DNA of 64,000 nucleotides from Bacteroidales bacterium (GCA_024398105.1 JAKSJP010000012.1:1-64000); one strand, 5' to 3'. Shown: positions 44,654 to 55,283, counted from the first letter of the stretch. Notes: generated from the sequence alone by a model not told the origin. Numbers and translations are program-made.

Positions 44654-45718
44654 ATGAAAAAGACAAGCAACATCAGCCTGGGAGGCTATGCATTCGTCAT
44701 TGAGGACGACGCACTCGAGGCATTGAAAAGGTATATCGACAAAGTCCGTACAAGCTCATCGGAAGACGTGCGTGAGGAACTTGTCGCAGACATCGAGGAA
44801 AGACTCGCCGAGCTCTTCATCGAGAAGAGCGGAAAGGGAGTCGTCATAGACATAAAGACAGTCGACAGCGCAGCCGCCAGGATCGGAATCCCGGAAGACG
44901 GCCCGGCGGAGGACCATGGTACCGTAAATGACGGCCGGTCAAGTGGTAACCAAGGGACTGATTTCCTTAAGAAGAAGCTTTTCAGGGACGTCGACGACCG
45001 CATCATAGGCGGCGTGATGGCGGGCATCTCCAAGTGGAGCGGAGTCGACCTGATCGTGCTCAGACTGGTCACGGCGATCATCTTCGCCTCGACTTTCTTC
45101 GGCCATAACCAACATACCCACCGCTTCGGTCTTGGGATGCTCTTCCTCTATATACTTCTCTGGGTGATCGTTCCTGCTCCAAAGACCGTCGAGGACAAGT
45201 GCAGGGCACAGGGCAAGCCTATCAACTACGATGATTTCAAGCTTAGGGCCGAGAATTTCAAGGATTCTGTCGTGGAGACTGCGAAGGAAGCACGTACGGC
45301 TCCGTTCTTCAATGCACTCGGCCGTGCAGTCGCTGCAATAGTGGGAGTAATCTTCATCATTGTGGGAATGGCTGTCTCGATAAGCGCCTTGGTGGCTGCG
45401 ATCTCAGTACCGTCCGGTTTCGCGGACATACACTGGATCATCAGGGACCCACATGTGTACGATATACTTACTGCGTGCACCGCAAGTCCGGTCATCATAT
45501 GGACGGCGATCGGAGCGGTTGCAGTGCTGGGAATATCATTCCTCTATTCCGGTGTGATGACGGCGTTTGCCCTCAAGGAGCCGAAGTGGCATCCTGGGCT
45601 TCTTATATTCCTTCTCTGGATAGGATTGGTGATTACCTGCGTGGTGTTCGCAGCTAAGGAGTTTGCCTTCTCGGTACCTTGGGTATTTGCAATGTGTATG
45701 CCATCCAGAATGTCATGA
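44654..45718 (+). CDS. PspC domain membrane protein (large)
   Basis: A 354-aa paralogue of the small PspC protein. The soluble N-terminal module (ISLGGYAFVIEDDALEALKRYIDKVR) is followed by a PspC domain (LFRDVDDRIIGGVMAGISKWSGVDLIVLRLVTAIIFAS, then FLYILLWVIVPAPK) and about four more membrane segments. The last ~20 codons run antisense through the end of the neighbouring exporter gene, and the final residues (MCMPSRMS) look unselected, so the natural stop may have been lost. Confidence 0.85.
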   Translation: MKKTSNISLGGYAFVIEDDALEALKRYIDKVRTSSSEDVREELVADIEERLAELFIEKSGKGVVIDIKTVDSAAARIGIPEDGPAEDHGTVNDGRSSGNQGTDFLKKKLFRDVDDRIIGGVMAGISKWSGVDLIVLRLVTAIIFASTFFGHNQHTHRFGLGMLFLYILLWVIVPAPKTVEDKCRAQGKPINYDDFKLRAENFKDSVVETAKEARTAPFFNALGRAVAAIVGVIFIIVGMAVSISALVAAISVPSGFADIHWIIRDPHVYDILTACTASPVIIWTAIGAVAVLGISFLYSGVMTAFALKEPKWHPGLLIFLLWIGLVITCVVFAAKEFAFSVPWVFAMCMPSRMS

Positions 45719-46844
45719 CGGCGCATGCGATGTAGATGACTCCTGTAGTCACCATCGCATCGCCAAGACTCACCAGAGGGGTGATTGCAAATCCGAATAC
45801 ATAGGTACATACGCCAAGAAGCGCAGCGGCGGCACCGGCGTGCATGCGGCCAAGGTCCAATGTGAGGGCCGGAGTGCTGGCGAAGCAGAGACCGCAGCTG
45901 AACACCTGCAGGAGAGTGCAGGCTTCATAGATCCAGACAGAGCCTCCGCAGATAAGTGTGACCGCGATAGCCGTGCTCAGTACAAGAAGAGCGCAGCTCG
46001 CGATGAAGGTACATCTTGCCGGAGTCCGGAACTTCATCGACAATGCAGAAGCGACACCGACTGTAGTCGCATTGACAGCAAAGAAGATACTGTATCCTGT
46101 CGCTGAGAAACCGTAGTGGTTCTGGATGATGAACGGGGAAGAGGCGAGATATGAGAAGAAGACTCCGTGGAGAAAGCCGTACTGCAGGATGCCCTGGACG
46201 TAGGGCTTGTTATGGAGCAGCTCCCTGAAGGCTTCCATGGACTTCCTGAATCCTCCTTCCGTTCTTTTCTCTACAGGCAGGGATTCACTGATGTTGAAGC
46301 AGCAGATCGTCAGTATTGTTCCGATGAGGAACAGCACTGCAAAGATCCCTTGCCAGCCGACAGTGTCGGTGAGTACACCTCCGATGACGGGGGCGGAGAC
46401 CGGAGCGATTCCGTTGACTGCGCCGATGATCGCCATCATCTTTGCCAGTTCCTTGCCTGAATAGAGGTCTGTGGCAATCGAGCGGCTCAGGACTATGCCT
46501 CCTGAACCGCCGATACCTTGGAGAAGACGCATAGCAATAAGAAAGCCTATGCTCTTAGAGAATATGCATCCTATACATGAAATAAGAAAGATTCCCAATG
46601 AGACCAGAGTGAGCAGACGTCTGCCATGACGGTCGCTGAGCGGTCCCCAGACTGCCTGTCCGACCGCAAGGCCGAGCATACATGCCGACAGACTGATCTG
46701 GACCATGGACGCATTCGTGCCGAGATCCTCCTGCAGTTTCGGGAAGGCAGGAAGGTACATGTCGGTGAGGAACGGTCCGAAACCGAACAGCATTCCCAGG
46801 AATACTACCAGGAATATGCCGTAGGATCTGCTGCCGGTCTTCAT
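45654..46844 (-). CDS. MFS drug exporter, Bcr/CflA family
   Basis: A 396-aa twelve-helix H+ antiporter. The family signatures FGPFLTDMYLPAFPKLQEDLG and WGPLSDRHGRRLLTLVSLGIFL are complete, with LLQGIGGSGGIVLSRSIATDLY marking the motif C region. Members export bicyclomycin, chloramphenicol, sulfonamides or peptides. Its 3' end overlaps the large PspC gene by 65 bases in antiparallel. It lies 21 bases downstream of the esterase gene on the same strand. Confidence 0.92.
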   Translation of the reverse strand: MKTGSRSYGIFLVVFLGMLFGFGPFLTDMYLPAFPKLQEDLGTNASMVQISLSACMLGLAVGQAVWGPLSDRHGRRLLTLVSLGIFLISCIGCIFSKSIGFLIAMRLLQGIGGSGGIVLSRSIATDLYSGKELAKMMAIIGAVNGIAPVSAPVIGGVLTDTVGWQGIFAVLFLIGTILTICCFNISESLPVEKRTEGGFRKSMEAFRELLHNKPYVQGILQYGFLHGVFFSYLASSPFIIQNHYGFSATGYSIFFAVNATTVGVASALSMKFRTPARCTFIASCALLVLSTAIAVTLICGGSVWIYEACTLLQVFSCGLCFASTPALTLDLGRMHAGAAAALLGVCTYVFGFAITPLVSLGDAMVTTGVIYIACAVMTFWMAYTLQIPKVPRRQTP

Positions 46845-46865
46845 CTCAGAGGGTACGTTCTGTTG

Positions 46866-48047
46866 TTACTTCTTCCAGAGATTAGGAAGGAAACGCTCGT
46901 AGAGGAGGTGCCTCCATGTCGACCAGTCGTGGCCGGCGATACCTGTGCAGTAGTACTCGTACTCGATGCCGTGCTTGTCAAGAGCATCGCGGAATCCCTT
47001 CACGCGTACATTGAATGCGCCTTTCTCCTCTGCACCTCCCTGACCTACGAAAAGATAGTCAACCTTGTCGTTGGCCTTAGGATCGTTGAGGAATGTTGCG
47101 AGAGAAGTCTCCTCAGGCTTGTTGTCACCTGCGCTGAGCACGCCGAAGTTGGCGAAGAGGTCAAGAGAGTTGAGACCTACGAACATTGTGTGGCGACCAC
47201 CCATTGAAAGGCCTGAGATAGCACGGCCGTGAGGGTTGGCGATGGTCTTGTAGTGGCTGTCGATGAAAGGAATGATGGCCTCGCGGTACTCTCTCTCCAT
47301 GATGTCGAAGGTGAGGTCGGCATGCTGTGGATGGTTGCGGTGTACCACCTGGTTGTTGACGATCGCGATGATCATTGGCTCAGCCTTGCCTTCAGCGATG
47401 AGGTTGTCCATGATGAAGTTGACACGGCCGTCGTACATCCAGTTGTTTGGGAGCTCGCCGCTGCCGCCCATGAGGTAGAGTACAGGATACTTCTTCTTAG
47501 GGTTGTACTGAGGAGGGGTGTAGACATAGATGTCACGCATGCCCTTTGTGACAGGGCTGTAGTAGAACTCGCGTGAGACCTTGCCATGGGCCACGCCTTC
47601 CTTGGCGTCGTACCACATAGGCTCACTGCCGTGGATGATGAGCTCGCTGTAAGGAGGCATCGCTGTGAATGATGCGTAGGTGTTGTTAGGGTCGGCCATG
47701 CTGACACCGTCCACTACGAGGTTGTACTGGTACATGTCGACAGGAAGAGGACCGATGGTGAGTGTCCAGATGCCGTCCTCGCCCTTTGTGAAAGGAATGC
47801 GGCCCTGTACGCCCATCACTGTCGTCATAGCGCCTGAGAGGGCTACTGACTCTGCCTTAGGAGCCCTGAGGCGGAAGGTGACTGTATGGTCGTCGTGTAC
47901 GTCCGGAGAATTGAGGTTGGCGCTGAAAGGAATGAGTCCTTCAGTGTCCTTCTGAGGATTGTGGCTGAGGTTGATGTTCGACTGCTGTGCTGCTGCCGGC
48001 AGAGCGAAGAGCAGCGCAAGCGCCGCTGTTGAAAGTAACTTGTTCAT
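46866..48047 (-). CDS. Exported esterase with N-terminal E-set domain (feruloyl esterase-like)
   Basis: A 393-aa secreted hydrolase. After a signal peptide (ALLFALPAAAQQ) comes an E-set/CBM48-like domain (VTFRLRAPKAESVALSG to about residue 110) and then an esterase-D-type alpha/beta-hydrolase: YVYTPPQYNPKKKYPVLYLMGGSGE, nucleophile GLSMGG in GRAISGLSMGGRHTMF, and the catalytic His in GIAGHDWSTWRHLLYE. Related enzymes remove ferulate or acetate from xylan or other plant glycans. Third gene of a possible operon with the acetyl-xylan-esterase-like gene upstream (20-base gap). Confidence 0.87.
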   Translation of the reverse strand: MNKLLSTAALALLFALPAAAQQSNINLSHNPQKDTEGLIPFSANLNSPDVHDDHTVTFRLRAPKAESVALSGAMTTVMGVQGRIPFTKGEDGIWTLTIGPLPVDMYQYNLVVDGVSMADPNNTYASFTAMPPYSELIIHGSEPMWYDAKEGVAHGKVSREFYYSPVTKGMRDIYVYTPPQYNPKKKYPVLYLMGGSGELPNNWMYDGRVNFIMDNLIAEGKAEPMIIAIVNNQVVHRNHPQHADLTFDIMEREYREAIIPFIDSHYKTIANPHGRAISGLSMGGRHTMFVGLNSLDLFANFGVLSAGDNKPEETSLATFLNDPKANDKVDYLFVGQGGAEEKGAFNVRVKGFRDALDKHGIEYEYYCTGIAGHDWSTWRHLLYERFLPNLWKK

Positions 48048-48067
48048 ATCAATGAAAGTTTTTGTGG

Positions 48068-49072
48068 TTATTTTTCCTTAGGGAAGAGCGTACGGAGTAC
48101 GAATGTCTGGATCGCAGAGGCGGCCTCTGGTCCGAGGTTGCCGTGAGGAGCTCTGTCGTTGAGCAGGAGCTGAGCCTCTGTCCCGGCGTCATACAACGCC
48201 TGATACATCTTGATCGCCTGTGCGGACGGAACTCTCATGTCTCTCTGTCCGTTGATGATGAGTACAGGCGGGTCGTCCGGTGTTACGTGGTAGAGAGGGC
48301 TGCCGGACTTTACGAGAGCGTACTGCTCAGGGAACCTGGCAGGATTTGCGGTGACTGTGCCGAGGTTGCATTCCGCTGTGGTCAGTCCGAAGAGCTGAGA
48401 TCGGCTCGAATTAGGTGCTTCCACCAGTTCATATACCTGCGCGTCCGTACGTCCGAGGTCAGGGCGGGCATAGAGGTCTGCCGCGAGGGTCAGGAAGTCA
48501 GTCATTCCATAGCAGTCCACGCATCCGATGACATTGCTGTCCACTTCTGTGTTTCCACCTATGTTTCCTTCCATGGCCTCCTCACCGTTGGATACGGCTG
48601 CGAGCAGCGCCAGCTGCGAGCCGGCTGATTCTCCCATGGTCATGATGCGGGACGGGTCGATTCCGTAGGTGGCGGCGTTCGCCTTAAGGTATCGGATGGC
48701 GGCCTTGACGTCATGGATCTGGGCAGGGAAGATGCCTTCGTTGGAGAAACGGTATGTCGCCGCTGCGATCGTGACGCCCTTCCCGCGAAGCTCCATGATC
48801 GCCTTGATCTGCTCTGATCCTGCGGCCTCGAGGTTGTTGTCTCCGGATACCCATGCACCGCCATGGACGAACAGGACGACTGGCTGAGGGTCCTCTCCAC
48901 AACCTTTCCAGATATTGATGTTCAGGCTCTTGGCTCCGCCGTCGAGGGTAGGGGCCTGGGCGAATTCCACATTATGGAACACTGCAGGTTCAATGTCCTG
49001 CTGTACGTTCTGTCCGCATGAGGCCAGCATCGCCGCTGAGACCATCATCGCGATCATCTGCTTATTTTTCAT
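48068..49072 (-). CDS. Alpha/beta hydrolase lipoprotein, acetyl esterase-like
   Basis: A 334-aa lipoprotein (MKNKQMIAMMVSAAMLASCGQ, lipobox LASC). The hormone-sensitive-lipase-type oxyanion motif HGGAWVSGD and nucleophile GESAGSQLA are present, with late NGQRDMRVP and RAPHGNLG supplying Asp and His. Such enzymes deacetylate xylan or hydrolyse small esters. The ATG at 49072 is preferred because it starts the signal. A minus-strand TATATAT-type box, read TATATTTG at 49105-49112, fits as promoter for this and the next gene. Confidence 0.85.
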   Translation of the reverse strand: MKNKQMIAMMVSAAMLASCGQNVQQDIEPAVFHNVEFAQAPTLDGGAKSLNINIWKGCGEDPQPVVLFVHGGAWVSGDNNLEAAGSEQIKAIMELRGKGVTIAAATYRFSNEGIFPAQIHDVKAAIRYLKANAATYGIDPSRIMTMGESAGSQLALLAAVSNGEEAMEGNIGGNTEVDSNVIGCVDCYGMTDFLTLAADLYARPDLGRTDAQVYELVEAPNSSRSQLFGLTTAECNLGTVTANPARFPEQYALVKSGSPLYHVTPDDPPVLIINGQRDMRVPSAQAIKMYQALYDAGTEAQLLLNDRAPHGNLGPEAASAIQTFVLRTLFPKEK

Positions 49073-49233
49073 CGTAATCAATTGTTTTGATCGGTCTTAC
49101 TAATCAAATATATGTATTATTTTTATAATACACATATAATCACTCTCTTATCATGATAACCATTTTCTCACGCTTTACAGTCTCTGCGTCAGCAACATCA
49201 AGCCTCACATGTAGTCAGGCATGTACATAAAAG

Positions 49234-49264
49234 AAGACCGGCCATCTCTGACCGGTCTTTTTTA
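49234..49264. terminator. Intrinsic terminator after esterase gene
   Basis: AAGACCGG (49234-49241), 10-base loop, CCGGTCTT (49252-49259), followed on the plus strand by TTTTTA and on the minus strand by a T-rich stretch. It lies downstream of the 49282-50490 gene. Confidence 0.82.
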
Positions 49265-49281
49265 TTCATATTCTTCGAAGA

Positions 49282-50505
<1,224 letters not shown>

Positions 50506-50599
50506 TTATTTATGTGAATGTGTGTCTATAGTATCACAAATATAATAACAATCTTTAAATAATGCTTACCTTTGGCCTGGAATCAATCTTCAACTGAAT

Positions 50600-52639
50600 A
50601 TGCAATGGATCAATATTCCTCTGGCGCTTATCGCAGTCTGGCTCACATGGGAGCTGTCAGCTGACGACAGACGCCGAAAGGACAGGAATAACGAAAGATA
50701 TAATGTCCTGATAGCAGCAGGCATCTATATATCCGGACTTATACTGTATCTGATAGGATTCAATTACGAAGGTTCACAGCACAACGTCGTCGCTCTTGTC
50801 GGGCGTTCGATGCTTTCGGCGCTCGAGATGTTCGTCTCGCATTCCGACCTTATCGAGGTCAGTCCGGAGTGCAAGGAGAACTTCGTGTACATGGCAGTCT
50901 TCTCGCTGGTTCATTTCCTTGCGGTCTTCGTGAACATCAGCCTGCTCTTCAATATCATCGGCTTCCAGTCTTCCGCTTTCAGGAAAGTCCGCGGATGGCT
51001 GAAGAGCAATGTGAAGAGAAATCTCTATGTGTTCGTCGGAGAGGGTGACGCAACCATGCTCCTCACGGCAGACATCAGAAAGAATGATCCTCAGGCGTGG
51101 ATCGTCTGGGTACGTAATTTCGAGAAGGCGGAAGACAGCCATCTCTCGCTGAGCGGAGTACTCTCGCGTGTGTCTTACCGTCGCGAGCTGGTCGAAGAGG
51201 CTGACGAAGTCGGAGCCGTTCTGCTTCGCAGCCGTATGTCAGTGCTCAACGCCGCCAAGACCTACGATCTCAAGTCTGTGATGAAGGATCTCGGTCTGTC
51301 CAACCTTGAGAGACTGCTGCAGAACACTGAGACGGCCAATCTTTTCTTCATCTCTGACGATATAGAGAAGAACATGGCCAGGACGCAGATGTTCAGCGGA
51401 ATAAGGACCTCGAAACAGATCCATATCTTCTGCCATGCCTGCAGGAATGAGCTTAACATCGCGCTTGAGAATCCTCAGGCCAAGCCTGATGAGAACGGAT
51501 ATCCTCCGAAGGTCACCTTGGTCGACAGCGCCTATATGTCGATGATGAAGCTGATGGAGACCCCTATGCAGTCTCCTCTCTCAGTGGCCGGATATGCTGC
51601 CGACGGAAGTGTAGACAAGCCGTTCACCAGTCTCGTCGTGGGATTCGGCAACTATGGACGCGAGGCAGTCAGGTTCCTTCATGAATATGCATGCTTCACA
51701 GCGCCTGACGGCTCCCGTACAAAGCATGAATGTACGGTAGTGGACTCGAAGATGGACAGCATTGCAGGTCCGTTCTTCATCCAGAGCCCTGCTTTGCGCA
51801 CGAATCCAGACTACAGGTTCTGTCAGTGCAATGCCGGTTCAGTCGAATTCTGGGACATCGTCGCCGGGATGGCTGACCGACTCAACTATGCTGTCGTTGC
51901 CATGGACGATGACATGCTGAATCTGCGCACCGCCGTTGAAATCTACAATCAGGTAAGCAAGGCACGTGGCAATGACATGCGTGACTTCATGATCCTCACC
52001 CGATGCTACAATCCTTCAAACGGCCAGTACGTGACCAGCGTCATAGACTTCTATAATACCCTCAATGCAAGTTCAGGAGGCCGGATCGTGGCCTTCGGAC
52101 GCAAGAAGGACATATTCAGCTATGACGTACTTTTCAACAGCATGGTCAGCAAGGGACTGGAACCGTTCTACAGGACCTGCCTGCAGCGTGTAGGCCGTGT
52201 TGCGCAGGTATTCGACCTAGGTCAGGTCAAGGACATGCAGCAGCTGTCTGAAGTCAGACGCTTCCTGTCCCAGCTTGTATCTCATTGTCTCCACATCCCG
52301 TCGACCCTGTATGTCGCAGGAGTCAGGGGAGCGGACGGATGGTTCAGTCAGCAGGACGTAGCGCTTATCAACCGCTTCGTGGATATGCTGGAGAGCAAGA
52401 AGTCCTCAGGAAGCGGCATAAGCTATGAGTCTGCCGATCAGGTCACTAACCGCCTGATGTACAATATGGCCAGGACGGAATACCACAGATGGAAAGCATT
52501 CCTGGACTGCGGTGGCTACACTCCTGTCCCTGGAATGACGGAAGAAAAGTACAGGCAGTACTTCTACGCCGCTATCGAGACCGCTTTCCTCGTCGCCCAG
52601 ATGGCAATCAAGGAAAGCAATAAGACACCAAAGGAATAA
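50600..52639 (+). CDS. Unrecognised membrane protein with two RCK/Rossmann-like domains
   Basis: A 679-aa protein I cannot place in a named family. It has about three membrane segments near the N terminus (residues ~1-18, 38-56 and 93-120), then two nucleotide-binding-like modules: one from about residue 138 (RNLYVFVGEGDATMLLTADI) and one from about 343 (FTSLVVGFGNYGREAVRFLHEY, a G-x-G-x-x-G loop). Two such modules after few helices recall RCK-gated ion channels such as CASTOR/BK, but I see no TVGYG-type filter. A TACCTTTG box at 50567-50574 could be its -7 element. It is followed by the FKBP gene after 25 bases. Confidence 0.7.
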   Translation: MQWINIPLALIAVWLTWELSADDRRRKDRNNERYNVLIAAGIYISGLILYLIGFNYEGSQHNVVALVGRSMLSALEMFVSHSDLIEVSPECKENFVYMAVFSLVHFLAVFVNISLLFNIIGFQSSAFRKVRGWLKSNVKRNLYVFVGEGDATMLLTADIRKNDPQAWIVWVRNFEKAEDSHLSLSGVLSRVSYRRELVEEADEVGAVLLRSRMSVLNAAKTYDLKSVMKDLGLSNLERLLQNTETANLFFISDDIEKNMARTQMFSGIRTSKQIHIFCHACRNELNIALENPQAKPDENGYPPKVTLVDSAYMSMMKLMETPMQSPLSVAGYAADGSVDKPFTSLVVGFGNYGREAVRFLHEYACFTAPDGSRTKHECTVVDSKMDSIAGPFFIQSPALRTNPDYRFCQCNAGSVEFWDIVAGMADRLNYAVVAMDDDMLNLRTAVEIYNQVSKARGNDMRDFMILTRCYNPSNGQYVTSVIDFYNTLNASSGGRIVAFGRKKDIFSYDVLFNSMVSKGLEPFYRTCLQRVGRVAQVFDLGQVKDMQQLSEVRRFLSQLVSHCLHIPSTLYVAGVRGADGWFSQQDVALINRFVDMLESKKSSGSGISYESADQVTNRLMYNMARTEYHRWKAFLDCGGYTPVPGMTEEKYRQYFYAAIETAFLVAQMAIKESNKTPKE

Positions 52640-52664
52640 TCACAATTCAAAGTTTACAGAAAAG

Positions 52665-53129
52665 ATGTACAGATATATTTTTCTTATCATGGCGATTGCC
52701 GGAGGCTTGTTCTTCCTTTCATCATGTACCAAGGACAGCCCTGAGGAGAATCTGAAGAAAGGTGAGGAATACCTCGCTGCAAATGCCAAGCGTGAGGGTG
52801 TAGTCACGACAGACTCCGGCCTCCAGTACGAAGTCCTTCAGGAGGGCAGGGAAGGAGGCAGGAGCCCGAAGTCATCCGACATGGTACTCTGCGATTACAC
52901 AGGGTATTTCATCAATGGAAAGAAATTCGACTCAAGCAAGGGAACCCCTGTCGCATTCCCTCTGAACGGAGTGATCCTGGGATGGACGGAAGGCCTTCAG
53001 TACATGAAGGAAGGTGCGAAATATCGCTTCGTGATACCTTATTACCTGGCTTACGGACCAGGTGGCTATGCGTCCATCCCACCTTACTCAACCTTGATCT
53101 TCGAGGTTGAGCTGGTAAAGGTCCTGTAG
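52665..53129 (+). CDS. FKBP-type peptidyl-prolyl isomerase lipoprotein
   Basis: A 154-aa lipoprotein (signal ending LFFLSSCTKD, Cys21). A short linker (PEENLKKGEEYLAANAKREGV) precedes a single FKBP domain: SGLQYEVLQEGREGGRSPKSSDMVLCDYTGYFINGKKFDSS, GVILGWTEGLQYMKEGAKYRFVIPYYLAYG and IPPYSTLIFEVELVKVL, seen as separate conserved blocks. It would assist folding of envelope proteins. Its stop codon is directly adjacent to that of the convergent fimbrillin-like gene. Confidence 0.93.
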   Translation: MYRYIFLIMAIAGGLFFLSSCTKDSPEENLKKGEEYLAANAKREGVVTTDSGLQYEVLQEGREGGRSPKSSDMVLCDYTGYFINGKKFDSSKGTPVAFPLNGVILGWTEGLQYMKEGAKYRFVIPYYLAYGPGGYASIPPYSTLIFEVELVKVL

Positions 53130-55271
53130 CTAGAAGATCACTGGACGGATCGGACGTGCGAAACGCTTGCTGGCGGCATTGGTGTTGTTCATCTGTGCAC
53201 CTGTGCGATTGTCGTCTTGCAATCCGGACCAGTCCCATCGGTTCTTCGCAATCCAGATCTGGAGCCTGTAGGCATTGTTCGTGTTTGAAGGATCCTCTGC
53301 ACAGGTGTGCGTGGAGAACTTCATGATATTGGCTGCGATATTGACATCCAGTTCCTTTTTCAGCCTGTCGTCATCGCCCGTTGCATCTATGCTTGAGTAC
53401 TCAGGTGCAAAATAGCCGTTGGGCGTCATCTTGATAGTCGAACTCGTTCCCGCAACGTCGTTAAGCTGCATGGCGTTAGGAAGGAATGCATAGAGGTCCT
53501 GGTCCTCGAAGGCAGGCTGCTCGGTCGTTCCCAGCCAGAAACCAAGACTCGCCGCCATGCCTGTTACGTCCGTGCCGTTCTTCTGGGCCTTCTCGAGCAC
53601 CTTCGGATCATGCGAACCCGGTGCCTGGTGCATCGTCCTGGAGTCTTTAGGAGTGTAGTAGTAATATCCGAGCTTAGCCTCGTTGTGGCACTGCTCCTTC
53701 GCGCGTGCAAGCACACGGTCGACCTCAGCCTTTGTCAGAAGTGAGAACACACCTGCCTTCCCGTTGACAGAAACCAGCGATGCGACGTCCTTGTAGTTGC
53801 TCTTCAGGATCTTGACGCCGTCCCAGTTGGTGTTGTCTGAATCGACATGTGCCGCCTGGGTCGGGTCAATGCTACCCCATACGAAGTACTCGCCGAAATC
53901 TGACGCCTGTCCTCCTGGACCTGCATATTCTCCCTGATTCTCATAGATGCCATATGACCATGGACCGTTCTCATCTTCCCTCTGTGCGTAGACAAGTCCA
54001 GGAGCGAAGGTCACACCTACACCCTCGATCGTGATGGCGCTGGCCGTGGCGACCTTGTCCTTGTCAAGGCTTATGGTAAGAGGAATGACGTTGCCAGGAG
54101 CCATGGAACTGTTCTTGATCTTATAGGTCTTGGCCGTCTGGTACATGTGGCTGTTGGTGTAGGCTGAGACCCTCAGGGGGCAAGGCTCTCCGCTCTCAGC
54201 TGCGATAGGCTTCGAGGCAACAGAGAAATATCCTACCACGAAGTAGCCATCGCCGTATTGCCATGATCTCAGACGGTTGGTCGCAGTCGTGTTCGTGAGA
54301 GAAGGGTCAAAGCTGTGGAAATCGATCCTGATGTATGGGTTCTTCTCACTGTCCTCTATAGCGTCGGTCGCATAGACGTTCGGAACAGCTCCGTTCTTGT
54401 CGTCGTAATCATGGGTGGCTATGTCCGGCAGGTCAGGGTGCATTCGGAAATATCTGTAGAAGATAGGTCTGCCATCGTCGTTCTTCAGAGTCAGGGCCAG
54501 AGGGAACTCGCGGGTGCTGCTCTTGTCGCGTATGAAATAGTCCTTGTGGAAGAATACCTGGAGACGTATGATGGTGCTGACATGCTTCATGACTATCGGT
54601 TCCGGTGTGAAATCCTGGTTCTCCTCCTTGACGTTCGCGCAGATGATCGCGTTCTCATTGCCGTCCTTGTCGTACTGGAGATGCACGAAAGCGTCCGCTA
54701 CCATATACTCATGCTCCTTCAGGCAGTCAAGCGTGCCGTCCTGTCCTTCGAACTCGATGCGGGTCTGGTTGCGAAGGATCTGGCCGTCCTTGTATGCGAA
54801 CGGGAATCCGGATGCCTTTTCGAAGACGTGCTCGGAAATAGGGAACGACAGCGCACGCTGGTCGCCATCCGAGTCACCCATGACGAAATCGCCATGGACG
54901 ATCACGAACTTCTCGCCCTCTTTCAGGTTCTGGAAGTTGGCTGTGCCTTCGAAGACAACAGAGGCTCCGCTTTCCGTGGCGGTCAGCACGGCCATCTCGG
55001 TGATGCTTCCTTGCTCAGGCCAACGTATGGCTACGACCTTGTCGCCCTCGTCCCATGTGGCCGAGAACAGATCTTCGCCGGTGATGCCTCCGACCGGATC
55101 GATGGCGTCGTTGTATGACACCTTTGTCTGCGGAAGACCGACAGACATTGAGATCCAGATTGATGGACTGCTTTCGCCAGGTGTGGGTTGATCTGGCTCA
55201 GTCTGGTTCCTGTCGCACGAGATTACTGCAAATGCGACAGCCAGGATGGGGAAAAGAATTCTCTTGATCAT
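53130..55271 (-). CDS. Fimbrillin-like surface lipoprotein
   Basis: A 713-aa lipoprotein (FPILAVAFAVISCDRN, Cys19). The N-terminal half has the features of Bacteroidales fimbrillin/Mfa-like proteins (VGLPQTKVSYND, ATWDEGDKVVAIRW, FENLKEGE-like segment and long beta-rich stretches). The C-terminal half (from about residue 410: ITIEGVGVTFAPGLVYAQ, GPWSYGIYENQG, YFVWGSIDP, GYYYYTPKDSRT, GFWLGTTEQ and YRLQIWIAKNRW) resembles the Fibrobacter-type paralogous domain. It could be a pilus tip or surface adhesin. A short gene lies 12 bases upstream in the same direction. Fold-level call only. Confidence 0.78.
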   Translation of the reverse strand: MIKRILFPILAVAFAVISCDRNQTEPDQPTPGESSPSIWISMSVGLPQTKVSYNDAIDPVGGITGEDLFSATWDEGDKVVAIRWPEQGSITEMAVLTATESGASVVFEGTANFQNLKEGEKFVIVHGDFVMGDSDGDQRALSFPISEHVFEKASGFPFAYKDGQILRNQTRIEFEGQDGTLDCLKEHEYMVADAFVHLQYDKDGNENAIICANVKEENQDFTPEPIVMKHVSTIIRLQVFFHKDYFIRDKSSTREFPLALTLKNDDGRPIFYRYFRMHPDLPDIATHDYDDKNGAVPNVYATDAIEDSEKNPYIRIDFHSFDPSLTNTTATNRLRSWQYGDGYFVVGYFSVASKPIAAESGEPCPLRVSAYTNSHMYQTAKTYKIKNSSMAPGNVIPLTISLDKDKVATASAITIEGVGVTFAPGLVYAQREDENGPWSYGIYENQGEYAGPGGQASDFGEYFVWGSIDPTQAAHVDSDNTNWDGVKILKSNYKDVASLVSVNGKAGVFSLLTKAEVDRVLARAKEQCHNEAKLGYYYYTPKDSRTMHQAPGSHDPKVLEKAQKNGTDVTGMAASLGFWLGTTEQPAFEDQDLYAFLPNAMQLNDVAGTSSTIKMTPNGYFAPEYSSIDATGDDDRLKKELDVNIAANIMKFSTHTCAEDPSNTNNAYRLQIWIAKNRWDWSGLQDDNRTGAQMNNTNAASKRFARPIRPVIF

Positions 55272-55283
55272 GGTAACCGCATT

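Noticed and set aside
48062-48628. 188-codon plus-strand frame antisense to the acetyl-esterase-like gene
   Set aside because: The minus-strand gene has a lipobox, oxyanion motif and nucleophile motif; the antisense frame has none.
49082-49281. Possible small RNA gene or tRNA in the 200-bp gap
   Set aside because: Only a promoter box for the upstream-facing gene and a terminator were found; no cloverleaf-like arms or T-loop sequence.
54315-55118. 267-codon plus-strand frame antisense to the fimbrillin-like gene
   Set aside because: The minus-strand lipoprotein frame spans the whole region with a signal. The antisense frame has no motif.
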